Source: Candidatus Omnitrophica bacterium UBA6233 (GTDB taxonomy: Bacteria; Omnitrophota; Gorgyraeia; Gygaellales; Profunditerraquicolaceae). From it: 48,407 bases of DNA. Below the pieces are notes generated by a model that saw only the letters and a program-made list of their open reading frames with translations, did no database searches and was not told the origin of the DNA. Positions within the stretch are counted from its first letter, which is position 1, and each line of letters begins with the position of its first letter. The stretch is from positions 1 through 48,407 of the forward strand of contig DJWJ01000024.1 in NCBI GenBank assembly GCA_002440965.1, in the 5' to 3' direction. Made by a program: the position numbers and the translations under genes. Shown here one piece after another: positions 23,151-32,306 of this stretch.

Positions 23151-24510
23151 CCCTTACGCCCTTATCGATAGCGCGGAAAAATGTGTTTAGCTCAAGCTGC
23201 GCGCGCTCATCCAGGCTCTTGCGTGCCTGCCCGATTAAGCCATACCCCGCCTTCTTCACACCGGGAGAAGCAAAGTCATCAAGGTATTCTTTCAAAGTTA
23301 CGAGGGCATTAAAACTGCATTTATCCTTAATCAGCCCCGGCTTGGCTAAATTCATAAAAGCCTCTCCGGTGCGCTCCCGGCGGTAACAGGCAGCGCAAAA
23401 ACTGGGAATAAAATCTTTGGAAATTAAAGTGCCGATTATTTCATCGAGAGTGCGCTGGTCGCCTATGCAGAACTGGACGTCGCTATCAGCGTTATTATCC
23501 GCGCAAGAGTATCCCCCGGGAGAAGTCCTGGATTCGGCGCTGATCTGCGAAATGCCGAACCCGCAAAGTTCATCGCGCGCCTCGGCTGTTTCCCGCGTAG
23601 AAAGGATCATCCCCGTATACGGCACTGAAAGGCGCAATACAGCAACCAATTTCTTGAAATCATCGTCAGAAACAGGGTAAGGAATCTTAAACTCGGTGCC
23701 TTGCGCCGGCTCGATCCTGGGGACTGAAATCGTATGCGGGCCTATACCGAACGCCTTCTCAAGGTATTCGATATGCGAAAGCATCGCCAGCGTATCAAAC
23801 CTGTAATCATAAAGCCCGTAAAGCACGCCCATACCTATATCATCTATCCCCGCCTGGAAAGCGCGGTCAATAGAATCAATACGATTGTCCGGATCACTTT
23901 TTGGCCCTGTTGGATGCATAATACGATAAGTCGAATCGTGGTAAGTTTCCTGGAATATCTGATACGTTCCGATTCCGGCTTCCTTTAACTTCCTGAATTC
24001 ATCCACTTCCAGCGGAGCGCAATTTATATTTATGCGCTTTATAGCGTGCGCTCCCAGGCGCTCTTCATATATCTCTCGTATCGCCTGAACGTAAAAATCC
24101 ACTCCGCCGTTAACCTCTCCGGCTACCATAAGGATGCGTTTATGCCCGCGCTCAAGGAGAAACCGGGTTTGCTGGCGTATCTGGCTGATATCAAGGCGGC
24201 GGCGCTTGGTTAATTTGTTATCTGCGCGGAAAGCGCAATACAAACATTTATTCACGCAAAAATTACTGATGTAAAGAGGAGCGAACAAAACAACGCGCCT
24301 GCCGTAAACCTTCTCTTTTACAAAATACGCGGCGCTAAAAATCTTATCGAGCAACGCTTTGTCTTCGACCATTAAAAGTGCTGCCGAATCTTCCAGCGAT
24401 AACCGTTTAAGTGAGCGCGACTTGGCAAGGATAGCCTCAACCTCGGCTTCGCTTGCCTTGGCGGCATTACCAATCAAATCGCTTATTTTCCCGGCATTTA
24501 TATGTTTCAT
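23137..24510 (-). CDS. hydG: [FeFe]-hydrogenase maturase, tyrosine lyase
   Basis: Splits tyrosine to make the CO and CN ligands of the H-cluster. The CxxxCxxC radical SAM site is in SNFCVNKCLYCAF, and the HydG-specific C-terminal cluster motif FCAACYRRERTGEAFM is present. I start at ATG 24510 (MKHINAG, 457 aa) with a GGGA ribosome site, 7 bases after the hydC stop; an upstream start at 24603 would overlap hydC by 86 bases and adds no family-like sequence. Confidence 0.95.
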   Translation of the reverse strand: MKHINAGKISDLIGNAAKASEAEVEAILAKSRSLKRLSLEDSAALLMVEDKALLDKIFSAAYFVKEKVYGRRVVLFAPLYISNFCVNKCLYCAFRADNKLTKRRRLDISQIRQQTRFLLERGHKRILMVAGEVNGGVDFYVQAIREIYEERLGAHAIKRININCAPLEVDEFRKLKEAGIGTYQIFQETYHDSTYRIMHPTGPKSDPDNRIDSIDRAFQAGIDDIGMGVLYGLYDYRFDTLAMLSHIEYLEKAFGIGPHTISVPRIEPAQGTEFKIPYPVSDDDFKKLVAVLRLSVPYTGMILSTRETAEARDELCGFGISQISAESRTSPGGYSCADNNADSDVQFCIGDQRTLDEIIGTLISKDFIPSFCAACYRRERTGEAFMNLAKPGLIKDKCSFNALVTLKEYLDDFASPGVKKAGYGLIGQARKSLDERAQLELNTFFRAIDKGVRDAYV

Positions 24511-24517
24511 ATTCCCG

Positions 24518-25024
24518 TTACTCTCCCGATGAACGCTTGCGGTATCCCTGCAGGATTTCAGAAACCTTTTTTGGCGTAAGCGAACCGTAGATCTTTCCGT
24601 CAATCATCATAACCGGCGCCAAGCCGCAGGCTCCCAGACAGCGCGCTTCTTCCAAACTAAATAAACCGTCGGAAGTCATCCCTCCGATATCGGTTTTCAA
24701 TTCTTCCTTCAATTTCTCGAGTATTTCTCCTGCGCCTTTTATGTAACAAGCAGTCCCTAAACATATCGCGATAACATGTTTTCCGGGTTTTTTGAGTTTA
24801 AAGTAATGGTAAAAGGTTGCCACCCCCCAGATATGCGCGGTGGGAATATTCATAGTCGCGGCCACTTCATCCATGGCATCCCTATCCAAATAGCCATAAA
24901 GCTCCTGCACCTTATGCAAAATGGCAATCAAATTCGACTCTGAACGGCTTGCGCCTTTTAAGGCGTCCATAAACCGGTTAAGCTCGGATAGTTTTGAATC
25001 TTGAGCCTTAACTGAACACGACAT
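24518..25024 (-). CDS. hydC: Bifurcating hydrogenase small subunit (NuoE-like, 2Fe-2S thioredoxin fold)
   Basis: A 168 aa homologue of NuoE. The [2Fe-2S] ligands are C88 and C93 (CLGTACYIKG) and C129 and C133 (CLGACGLAP). It is expected to form the HydABC complex with the two next genes and pass electrons between the NADH-binding subunit and HydA. Named hydC by analogy with the trimeric Thermotoga enzyme. Confidence 0.92.
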   Translation of the reverse strand: MSCSVKAQDSKLSELNRFMDALKGASRSESNLIAILHKVQELYGYLDRDAMDEVAATMNIPTAHIWGVATFYHYFKLKKPGKHVIAICLGTACYIKGAGEILEKLKEELKTDIGGMTSDGLFSLEEARCLGACGLAPVMMIDGKIYGSLTPKKVSEILQGYRKRSSGE

Positions 25025-25047
25025 TTTAATGTCCTCCCAAAAAATAA

Positions 25048-26823
25048 CTAACGCGTGGTTAGCTCCTGCGGAATAATACCGCGTGGAAATTTAGCCTTAT
25101 AATGAGTATGCAAAAGTTCATGCGATTTCTCCCCCAAAGGCTTACCCAAGAATTCCCTATATAGCCTGCGGATATCAGGATTATTGTGCGCCCGGCGGAT
25201 TGTCTTATGCCGGTCAATATCATAGAGGGCTTGGGCGCGCTTCTTAAGCGTATCTTCGTCAAGCGGTATAGAATTAAGACCCGCGTAAGGCTGGCCTCCT
25301 CCCCCGATGCACCCTCCGGGGCAGCCCATAATTTCTATAAAATGATAGCGGCCGGGGTCCTTACGGACAATCTCCAAAAGCGCGTTAGCGTTACCAAGCC
25401 CGTGGGCTACTGCAACGCGCACCTGGGCGCCATCAAGACTAATCAAACCCTCCTTGATGCCTTTTAACCCGCGCAACTCGTTTATCTCAATTTCCATCAA
25501 TGGTTCTCCGGTATAAAGTTCATAAGCGGTCCGAATAGCAGCTTCCATAACGCCACCAGTTGCTCCGAATATAGCGCCCCCTCCGCTGGAAAGCCCCAGC
25601 GGCTTATCAAAATCCTCTCCTTTGATATTAATAAAATCGACCCCTCCGGATTTAATCATCCAGGCAAGTTCTCTGGTAGTTACGACTATATCTACCGCCG
25701 GCATTCCATTAATCCGAAGTTCCGGCCGGGACGCCTCATATTTCTTGGCCGTGCAGCACATTACCGCCACACTTAAGATTTTCTTAGGTTCGGTTTTAAT
25801 CTTATCGGCGAAATAAGTCTTGAGTAAAGCCCCCATCATAGACATGGGAGATTTACAAGTAGAGATATTACCAATCAAATCCGGATAAAACTGTTCCATA
25901 CATTTCATCCACGCGCTGGAACAAGAGGTAATCATCGGCAGTTTTCCTTTACCTTTGAGCCTCTCTAAAAACTCGCTGGCTTCTTCCATAATCGTAAGAT
26001 CCGCGCAAAACTGGGTGTCAAAGACATAATCGAACCCGAGCCTGCGCAATGCCGCCACGGTTTCTTTCTCTTTCGATACGCCGGGCTCAAAACCAAAGGC
26101 TTCGCCGATTGCCGCGCGCACAGACGGGGCAAACTGAACAACCTTCACAAAATTATCATCCTGCAACTTCTCAAAAAGTTCCTGGGTGTGATTTTTCTCG
26201 ACGAACGCCGCTGTTGGGCAGACATTGATGCACTGTCCACAGGCAGTGCAGACGCTTTCGCTAAAAGGCATATCGTATGCGGGGATTACCACCGTCTTGA
26301 AACCCCGGTAAGCGTAACCCAAATTATTTACCTTTTGGATTTCCGAACAAATACGCACGCACCTGCCGCAAAGGATACATTTGTTCGGGTCCCTGATTAC
26401 GGATTCCGAGGAAAGATCTTTTGCATAACATTTCCTCTCTCCCTCAAAATGCCTGTGCCGCAGTCCCATAGCGTAAGCTAAACGCTGCAATTCACAGATA
26501 CCGTCGCGTTCACAGGTATGGCAGTCTTCGGGATGATTATCCAGAATAAGTTCTACGATATCGCGCCGGGCTGTCCTTAACTCCTTAGTGTGCGTGAGTA
26601 TCTTCATCCCGTCTGCTACCGGATAGGCGCAGCTTGCCACATAATTCTTCATCCCTTCCACCTGCACGATACAAACACGGCAGGCGCCTTCAATAGAAAG
26701 TTTCGGGTGATAACAGAGCCGCGGAATATGGTAGCCAAGCTTATCAGCAGCCTGCATTATTGTCTGGCCGTCTTCTACTTCATAAGGCCGGTTATCTATG
26801 TAGATCTTGATTTTCTTTGCCAT
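25048..26823 (-). CDS. hydA: [FeFe] hydrogenase catalytic subunit of the bifurcating type
   Basis: Oxidises or evolves H2 at the H-cluster. Domains: N-terminal [2Fe-2S] (about 1-80), His/Cys 4Fe-4S (CHTCERDGIC, 101-110), two 4Fe-4S (CILCGRCVRIC; CTACGQCINVC), and the H-cluster domain. L1 reads TSCSSAW (299-305) in place of TSCCPxW, L2 reads MCCTAKK (355-361) in place of MPCxxK, and L3 is IMGCPGGCIGGGGQP. The Ser at the second L1 Cys position is odd, since that Cys is normally a cluster ligand. Start at ATG 26823 (591 aa) is chosen for AGGAG 7 nt upstream. Confidence 0.94.
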   Translation of the reverse strand: MAKKIKIYIDNRPYEVEDGQTIMQAADKLGYHIPRLCYHPKLSIEGACRVCIVQVEGMKNYVASCAYPVADGMKILTHTKELRTARRDIVELILDNHPEDCHTCERDGICELQRLAYAMGLRHRHFEGERKCYAKDLSSESVIRDPNKCILCGRCVRICSEIQKVNNLGYAYRGFKTVVIPAYDMPFSESVCTACGQCINVCPTAAFVEKNHTQELFEKLQDDNFVKVVQFAPSVRAAIGEAFGFEPGVSKEKETVAALRRLGFDYVFDTQFCADLTIMEEASEFLERLKGKGKLPMITSCSSAWMKCMEQFYPDLIGNISTCKSPMSMMGALLKTYFADKIKTEPKKILSVAVMCCTAKKYEASRPELRINGMPAVDIVVTTRELAWMIKSGGVDFINIKGEDFDKPLGLSSGGGAIFGATGGVMEAAIRTAYELYTGEPLMEIEINELRGLKGIKEGLISLDGAQVRVAVAHGLGNANALLEIVRKDPGRYHFIEIMGCPGGCIGGGGQPYAGLNSIPLDEDTLKKRAQALYDIDRHKTIRRAHNNPDIRRLYREFLGKPLGEKSHELLHTHYKAKFPRGIIPQELTTR

Positions 26824-26833
26824 TTCTATTCTC

Positions 26834-28732
26834 CTAAACCCGGCTAATTGCGCTGAATTTACAAACCTTATAGCAGGCACCGCATTTGATACATTTCTGC
26901 TTGTCTATCTCATGCCTGCTCTTTAAGGCACCGGTTATCGCGCCTGCCGGGCAGGCTTTCCTGCAAAGGCCGCACCCGACGCATTTATCAATGATAGTAT
27001 ACTCCAGGAGCGACGGGCAAAAATGCGCCCGGCATTTTTTATCCCGGATATGCTCTTCATATTCTATACGGAAATTCTTAATGGTGCTTAAAACAGGATT
27101 GGGCGCTGACTGGCCTAAACCACAGAGAGAAGCCTTCTTGATCATCGTCCCTAACCGTTCCAATTTTTCAATATCCCCTTCTTCGCCCTTACCCTCGGTT
27201 ATACGCGTAAGTATCTCCAGCATCCGTTTTGTCCCTTCCCTGCAGGGAGCGCATTTGCCGCAGGATTCATTCTGAGTAAATTCCAGGAAGAACCTGGCGA
27301 CATTAACCATACAAGAATCTTCGTCGATAATAATCATTCCGCCGGAACCCATAATTGAACCTGCTTTCGCCAGAGAATCATAATCAATGGGAGTATCCAG
27401 ATACTCCTCGGAAAGACAGCCTCCGGAAGGCCCTCCCGTTTGAATGGCTTTGAATTTCTTGTTACCAGGAATACCCGCCCCTATATCATAAACTATTTCC
27501 CTCAGAGTCGTGCCCATCGGTACTTCCACTAAACCGGTATTGGTAATTTTACCCGCCAAAGCAAAAACTTTCGTACCCTTGCTTTTCTGCGTACCTATGG
27601 AACTAAACCATTCGGCGCCGTGAATAATCACAACCGGGATATTCGCCCAAGTTTCAACGTTATTGATAAGTGTAGGCTTATCAAAAAGACCCCGGACCGA
27701 GGGAAACGGCGGACGGGGACGAGGCATTCCGCGATGGCCTTCAATAGAGTGGATTAACGCGGTCTCTTCGCCGCAGACAAAAGCGCCTGCTCCCAGGCGT
27801 ATCTCGATATTGAAAGAAAAATTCGAACCTAAAATATTTTCTCCCAGAAAACCTTGGCTTCCGGCATCGATAATTGCTTTCTCCAGCCTCTTTACCGCCA
27901 AAGGATATTCCGCCCTAATATAAATAATCCCCTTATTCGCGCCTATGGCATAACCGCCGATAAGAATCCCTTCTATAACTGTATGCGGATCGCCTTCAAT
28001 GGTGCTGCGGTCCATAAATGCACCCGGATCTCCTTCATCGGCGTTACAGATAACGAATTTTTCCTCGCTGTTTTCGCGGGCAGTAAGCTCCCACTTAACT
28101 CCCGTCGGAAACCCGGCGCCCCCCCTTCCGCGCAATCCGGATTTTTTTAAAGCATCAATAACCTGAACAGGGGTCATTTCCGTTAAAACCTTTGCTAATG
28201 CCTCATATCCTCTAGCCGATAAATAATCATCTATGCTTTCAGGGTCAATAATACCGCAATTCCTTAAGACTATACGCATTTGCCTGCTGAAAAAATCAAC
28301 ATCGCCGAAAACCCGCTGGAAATGGCTGCAAAGATGCCCTTCTTCAAATTTTTCTTTTTCCGGCTGTTTTACTTTTCCGCTATCCGCCCAATCCCTGATT
28401 ACCTCTCCCTTTTTTAAATGCCTTTCGATAATCTGCTTGGCCATCTCCGGAGTTACTTTACAATATTTCACCGGTATTTTTCCGTCCTCCATAACTTCAA
28501 CCGTTGGTTCGAAATTACACCTTCCCGCGCACCCCTTCTGCGACACGCAAACATCGGTCAGGCCGGATTTGACTGCCTGCAAAAATACGTCCATGACCTC
28601 TTTTGAGCCGGCGGCAATCTCACAGGTAGCCATTCCCACGTGGACGCGCTTAATGGAAAGGTATTCTTTACTGTGGATGCGATCCAAAGCTTCCGAGCGT
28701 TTCTTTTTGAGGATATCCAGCGGCGCTATCAT
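26834..28732 (-). CDS. hydB: Bifurcating hydrogenase NAD(H)-binding subunit (NuoF-like)
   Basis: 632 aa. Domains: N-terminal thioredoxin-like [2Fe-2S] (about 25-105, Cys in GMATCE, KGCAGRC and KYCKV), NuoF core with GRGGAGFPTG (202-211, NAD(H)) and GAGAFVCGEETALI (FMN), SLBB, the N3-type cluster ESCGKCAPCREG, and a C-terminal 2x4Fe-4S ferredoxin domain (CVGCGLCRKAC; CIKCGACYKVC). This layout matches HydB/HndC of electron-bifurcating hydrogenases that couple NADH and ferredoxin. It sits 9 bases after rex. Confidence 0.94.
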   Translation of the reverse strand: MIAPLDILKKKRSEALDRIHSKEYLSIKRVHVGMATCEIAAGSKEVMDVFLQAVKSGLTDVCVSQKGCAGRCNFEPTVEVMEDGKIPVKYCKVTPEMAKQIIERHLKKGEVIRDWADSGKVKQPEKEKFEEGHLCSHFQRVFGDVDFFSRQMRIVLRNCGIIDPESIDDYLSARGYEALAKVLTEMTPVQVIDALKKSGLRGRGGAGFPTGVKWELTARENSEEKFVICNADEGDPGAFMDRSTIEGDPHTVIEGILIGGYAIGANKGIIYIRAEYPLAVKRLEKAIIDAGSQGFLGENILGSNFSFNIEIRLGAGAFVCGEETALIHSIEGHRGMPRPRPPFPSVRGLFDKPTLINNVETWANIPVVIIHGAEWFSSIGTQKSKGTKVFALAGKITNTGLVEVPMGTTLREIVYDIGAGIPGNKKFKAIQTGGPSGGCLSEEYLDTPIDYDSLAKAGSIMGSGGMIIIDEDSCMVNVARFFLEFTQNESCGKCAPCREGTKRMLEILTRITEGKGEEGDIEKLERLGTMIKKASLCGLGQSAPNPVLSTIKNFRIEYEEHIRDKKCRAHFCPSLLEYTIIDKCVGCGLCRKACPAGAITGALKSRHEIDKQKCIKCGACYKVCKFSAISRV

Positions 28733-28741
28733 ATTCTATCT

Positions 28742-29368
28742 TCACCCTTTTTTTTCCAAAACATTCACAAAGTAAACAAGATTTTCCAATTCGATTTCCA
28801 GATTGACGTTATTGATGGCACAATCATTGGGAGCCTTAAGCCTTAGGGGGGCAAAATTAAGTATTCCCTTGATTCCTGCGGCGAACATAGTATCGGCTGC
28901 GCGCTGGGCGCCAACTTCAGGAACCGCTAGTACCCCCACCTTTATATTGTTAGAAACTACGAAATCTTTCATTTCTTCCATCGGCAAAACAGGAATTTGG
29001 GCGTTTTTGGCGAACTTGAGCGGGTCTATATCGAAAGCTGCCTCTATCTTTATCCCTTCTTTTTCAAAACCCCGGTAATGCATAAGCGCGTAAGCTAAGT
29101 GTCCTGCTCCGGCAATGATTACTCTTTCAATCCTGTCCTTTCCCAATATCCCGCCGAGTTTTTCAAGAAGCGAGGCTATTTCATAACCTCCTTTACGATT
29201 TCCGGTAATGCCAAAAAGCGAGAAATCTTTTCTTACCTGCGACGCGGTAACGCCTATGGCGTCGGCGAGATTGTCCGAAAAGACCTTTACAAAACCTAAG
29301 TCTCTTAAGCGGTAAAGCGCGTTTTTATATCGAGAAAGCCTTATAATACAATTTTTATTCGTTATCAT
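28742..29368 (-). CDS. rex: Redox-sensing transcriptional repressor Rex
   Basis: A 208 aa winged-helix DNA-binding protein with a C-terminal Rossmann domain (IIAGAGHLAYALM) that senses NADH/NAD+. The helix-turn-helix segment is LADAIGVTASQVRKDFSLFG. Two Rex-type sites flank its promoter, so it should control its own operon, releasing DNA when NADH is high and switching on the hydrogenase that can dispose of reductant as H2. Confidence 0.95.
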   Translation of the reverse strand: MITNKNCIIRLSRYKNALYRLRDLGFVKVFSDNLADAIGVTASQVRKDFSLFGITGNRKGGYEIASLLEKLGGILGKDRIERVIIAGAGHLAYALMHYRGFEKEGIKIEAAFDIDPLKFAKNAQIPVLPMEEMKDFVVSNNIKVGVLAVPEVGAQRAADTMFAAGIKGILNFAPLRLKAPNDCAINNVNLEIELENLVYFVNVLEKKG

Positions 29369-29369
29369 A

Positions 29370-29387
29370 TTGTTCCTTTTTTCACAA
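29370..29387. promoter_or_regulatory. Second Rex-like operator over the rex ribosome site
   Basis: TTGTTCCTTTTTTCACAA keeps both outer TTGT/ACAA ends and one full TTCACAA half of the Rex consensus TTGTGAAnnnnTTCACAA. It lies between the -10 box and the start codon. Confidence 0.5.
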
Positions 29388-29396
29388 TATAATTGA

Positions 29397-29424
29397 ATTA
29401 TAACATTTGCTATTTACTTGTCAA
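29397..29424 (-). promoter_or_regulatory. Promoter of the rex-hydBACGEF operon
   Basis: Both boxes are consensus: TTGACA (29419-29424) and TATAAT (29397-29402), 16 bases apart, minus strand. AAGGAA ahead of the ATG serves as ribosome site. Confidence 0.88.
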
Positions 29425-29431
29425 TACTTTA

Positions 29432-29449
29432 TTGTGATTTAATTCACAA
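29432..29449. promoter_or_regulatory. Rex operator
   Basis: TTGTGATTTAATTCACAA matches the Rex consensus TTGTGAAnnnnTTCACAA at all but one position of the halves. It ends about 7 bases upstream of the -35 box. Confidence 0.85.
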
Positions 29450-29490
29450 TAAATTCTTAAAAAATATATGGCGTTGGGTTTCCAACATTC

Positions 29491-30318
29491 TTAGCACTTC
29501 CAGATAACTCTAGGGATGCTTCTTGCCGGTATCCGGCTATAGCGGTATTTGGAATACCCGATCATCATCGCCGCTCCGGCATAAGCGCGTGAAGATATGC
29601 CTACAAATTTCCTTACTTCTTCCGACATATTGATTGCCATATTCACATACCCTGCCCAACAGGCGCCCAAGCCCAAGCCGAATGCCGCAAGCTCAAGGTA
29701 GGCCCCCGAAATCGTGCATGACTGCGGAACCATCAGATCATCTTTAAGGCCATAAGCAATCACTATACAAGGCGCTCCCCGGCAGATTAAATCTTTTCTT
29801 TTCTTCCATGATTCAACCAAACGGTCAAAACTAAAAGACTCTGCCATCTCAGGCTTAGAGCTCAAAAGGCCCCCCATCCATTTAGAAACAAGGCCTCCTA
29901 AATCATAAACCTTGTCTTTACCCATAACTACCGCCCAATTAACCGGTTGGCGATTAATCCCTGACGGCGCATACCGGGCAATATCCAAAAGTTTTTCTAT
30001 TAGCTCCTTGGCTACAGGCTCATCTTTATATACTCGGATCGAGCGCCGAGCTTTTAAAAACAGCTCGACTTGCTCTGCTCCGGGCAGCTTGGAATAATCA
30101 AGCAGCGCCGAATCCTTGATGTCCATCGTAGAAAGTTTTATCGCTCCGCAAGGGCAAAAAGCAAAACAATGCCCGCAGTTAATACAAACTTCTCCGCCTC
30201 CCGGGACAAATTCCGGAACGCGTTCTTTCTCATTCATTTTCAGGATATGTATAGGGCAGACCTCGACACACTTTCCGTCTCCAGCGCATATTTTCTTATT
30301 AACTTCGATAGTAATCAT
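29491..30318 (-). CDS. Ferredoxin-nitroreductase fusion protein
   Basis: 275 aa. An N-terminal 2x[4Fe-4S] ferredoxin domain (1-60) is joined to an FMN nitroreductase domain (about 85-275; ARRSIRVYKDEPV, ARYAPSGINRQP). In the first cluster motif the second Cys is Asp: C11, D14, C17, C21, as in the Asp-ligated ferredoxins of Pyrococcus type; the second motif (C45, C48, C51, C55) is complete. Likely a ferredoxin-linked flavin reductase; substrate unknown. A GTTGG/CCAAC hairpin then a T run lies just beyond its stop. Confidence 0.88.
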   Translation of the reverse strand: MITIEVNKKICAGDGKCVEVCPIHILKMNEKERVPEFVPGGGEVCINCGHCFAFCPCGAIKLSTMDIKDSALLDYSKLPGAEQVELFLKARRSIRVYKDEPVAKELIEKLLDIARYAPSGINRQPVNWAVVMGKDKVYDLGGLVSKWMGGLLSSKPEMAESFSFDRLVESWKKRKDLICRGAPCIVIAYGLKDDLMVPQSCTISGAYLELAAFGLGLGACWAGYVNMAINMSEEVRKFVGISSRAYAGAAMMIGYSKYRYSRIPARSIPRVIWKC

Positions 30319-30372
30319 ATACAGCCTTCATTCCCGTAAACACCGCTGACCCCAATCACGATTTTTTTCAAT

Positions 30373-32280
30373 CTAGCATCTCGATTCCTCTTGCCTTGCA
30401 ACTTGCTGCAAAATCTGATTTGCGGCACAGGCGTCATCGTCATAATCATTGTTTTCTGCATTAAAATTAGCCGGATTACTTTCCAACTTTGCCATAGTGT
30501 TTTCCGAATACATGGAAACCTTGCCTTTATATTTATTCCGGTAAATCTTGCCTTCAAAGATATTCCCCCAAACGTGAATATCCTTTAATTGCTTCGGATC
30601 AACAGCCAAAGGATCCTGTTCGAGAATGGTAAAGTCGGCAATTTTACCCACAGCAATACTGCCGATCTCTTTTTCTTTTTGCAGAACATAGGCGGCATTA
30701 ATGGTAATAGCTTTTAACGCATCTTTAACACTAATCTTTTCCTCAGGCCCGGCGACTTTACCAGACATAGTCAAACGATTTACCGCGCACCAGGCAAGGG
30801 TAAGCGGGCTGGCTGGCGCCATTGGCGTATCAGAATGCAGAGATAAAGGAATATTATTTCTCAACAGGGAATTACTGCGCACCATATATTGCGCTCGCTC
30901 CGGGCCAAGCCCGACTTCCGAATATCTATCAGCCAACACATATACATAATAAGGATTGACGCTAACAATGCCGCCTAATTTGCTAAGCGATACGGACTGC
31001 TTCGGCTCAGAGACGCAGTAATGTTCCAGAGAGAAACGGTGATCCTGGCGCGGATTTTCTTGCATTAATTTATCAAGAATGCCAATGCTCACATCGTTAC
31101 CCAAATCTCCGTTAACATGGATACGAATCTGATAACCGGCATTCCAGTATAATCTGGCGCTATCTTCCAGCTCCTGCGGAGTCTGGATCCACTGCCCTTT
31201 GTGGCCGTCAAAATAGGGATCTTTTAACTGCATATCCTGGGAAAAAGCAGCGCCGTCACAATAAAGTTTGATTTGCTTGGGTAAATAATAAACGCGGTGG
31301 CCGCCTTTTTCACAAACTTTTCTCGTCTCCTCAAGCGCTTTTGCCGGGCCGTATTTTTCATAAAGCACCTGGCCGCTGGGAATCAATAAATTCCTGAAAG
31401 ACGTCCAATCATTGTCAAACACCAGCTTCATTAGCTCCAAAGCGGAGCCAGGCAGCATTATCCCGGGATCCGCGGTGGTTGTCAGGCCGCTGGCGCTGAC
31501 ATACTGCTTGCACATTTCCAAGCCGCGGAAAAAACGAAACGGTGAAGCTATATGAGGATAAAGCGGTTTTACTATCAGGGAAAGCCCGGCTTCCCAGAAA
31601 TGCCCGTTAGCGAAATCGGTTTGTTCGCTGGCATGGCCGTGCCCTTTAAGCATCTGGCCTGTAATCTTCAGGGCATTGAGCGCGGCAGTATTCAGATAGA
31701 ACTCATGCACGGAACGATGCCAGACAACAATCGGCCGGGTTAAAGAAATGCCGTCGAGATCCTTGCGGGAAAGTTTACCGTGAAAGTATTGATGATAACC
31801 CCAGGTAAAAAGCCATTCTTTCTTGTCTTTTATCGCCTTTTCAGTTGCGCGCAGTTTTTCCAAGTAGGCATTGCGTCCGGTAATGCCTTTTATTTTGGCC
31901 CAAGGCAGATCCCAATCATCAGGAGTAATAAAGTGCATCGGCGCAACCAAAGCGAACAACCAAAGGTGAAGATGCGGGTCAATTAACCCCGGCATAATGA
32001 TCTTGCCGGCAAAACGGTTATCGATTCTATAATTTCTCCCCTCGAGAATTCTTTTGACCTCCTCAAGGCTGCCAACCGCAATAATCCGATCTCCGTCAAC
32101 CGCAACCGCTGTAGCTAACGGTCTATTTTCTTCCATGGTAATTATTTTCTTGGCGGTATAAACTACTGCCTCATCTTGCGGCGTAAACATCTTCCCGATG
32201 GATTCCAGCGAAAATGTCTGGGCAAAAGCTTGGCTGGTCAAAAAACAAAATAATAATAAAGCCTTAAAGATCTTCGACAT
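30373..32280 (-). CDS. Exported amidohydrolase (amidohydrolase 3/YtcJ-like)
   Basis: 635 aa from ATG 32280, chosen because it gives a signal peptide (KIFKALLLFCFLTSQAFAQ) and has AGGAG upstream. Metal-dependent hydrolase of the amidohydrolase superfamily: N-terminal composite domain (AVAVDGDRIIAVGS), metal motif DPHLHLW, later EHYCVSEP and LHSDTPM, and the closing GSIAVGKIADFTILEQDPL. Members hydrolyse C-N bonds; the substrate is unknown. An exported form is somewhat unusual. It starts 26 bases after thyX. Confidence 0.85.
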   Translation of the reverse strand: MSKIFKALLLFCFLTSQAFAQTFSLESIGKMFTPQDEAVVYTAKKIITMEENRPLATAVAVDGDRIIAVGSLEEVKRILEGRNYRIDNRFAGKIIMPGLIDPHLHLWLFALVAPMHFITPDDWDLPWAKIKGITGRNAYLEKLRATEKAIKDKKEWLFTWGYHQYFHGKLSRKDLDGISLTRPIVVWHRSVHEFYLNTAALNALKITGQMLKGHGHASEQTDFANGHFWEAGLSLIVKPLYPHIASPFRFFRGLEMCKQYVSASGLTTTADPGIMLPGSALELMKLVFDNDWTSFRNLLIPSGQVLYEKYGPAKALEETRKVCEKGGHRVYYLPKQIKLYCDGAAFSQDMQLKDPYFDGHKGQWIQTPQELEDSARLYWNAGYQIRIHVNGDLGNDVSIGILDKLMQENPRQDHRFSLEHYCVSEPKQSVSLSKLGGIVSVNPYYVYVLADRYSEVGLGPERAQYMVRSNSLLRNNIPLSLHSDTPMAPASPLTLAWCAVNRLTMSGKVAGPEEKISVKDALKAITINAAYVLQKEKEIGSIAVGKIADFTILEQDPLAVDPKQLKDIHVWGNIFEGKIYRNKYKGKVSMYSENTMAKLESNPANFNAENNDYDDDACAANQILQQVARQEESRC

Positions 32281-32306
32281 AGCGCTCTCCTTTCCAAAAA
32301 CATCCC

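Noticed and set aside
24511..24603. Longer HydG N terminus starting at 24603
   Set aside because: It would overlap the hydC gene by 86 bases with non-family sequence; a good start lies at 24510.
29473..29487. GTTGG/CCAAC hairpin as terminator of the nitroreductase transcript
   Set aside because: The stem is only 5 bp and the T run starts about 8 bases later; too weak to list as a feature.
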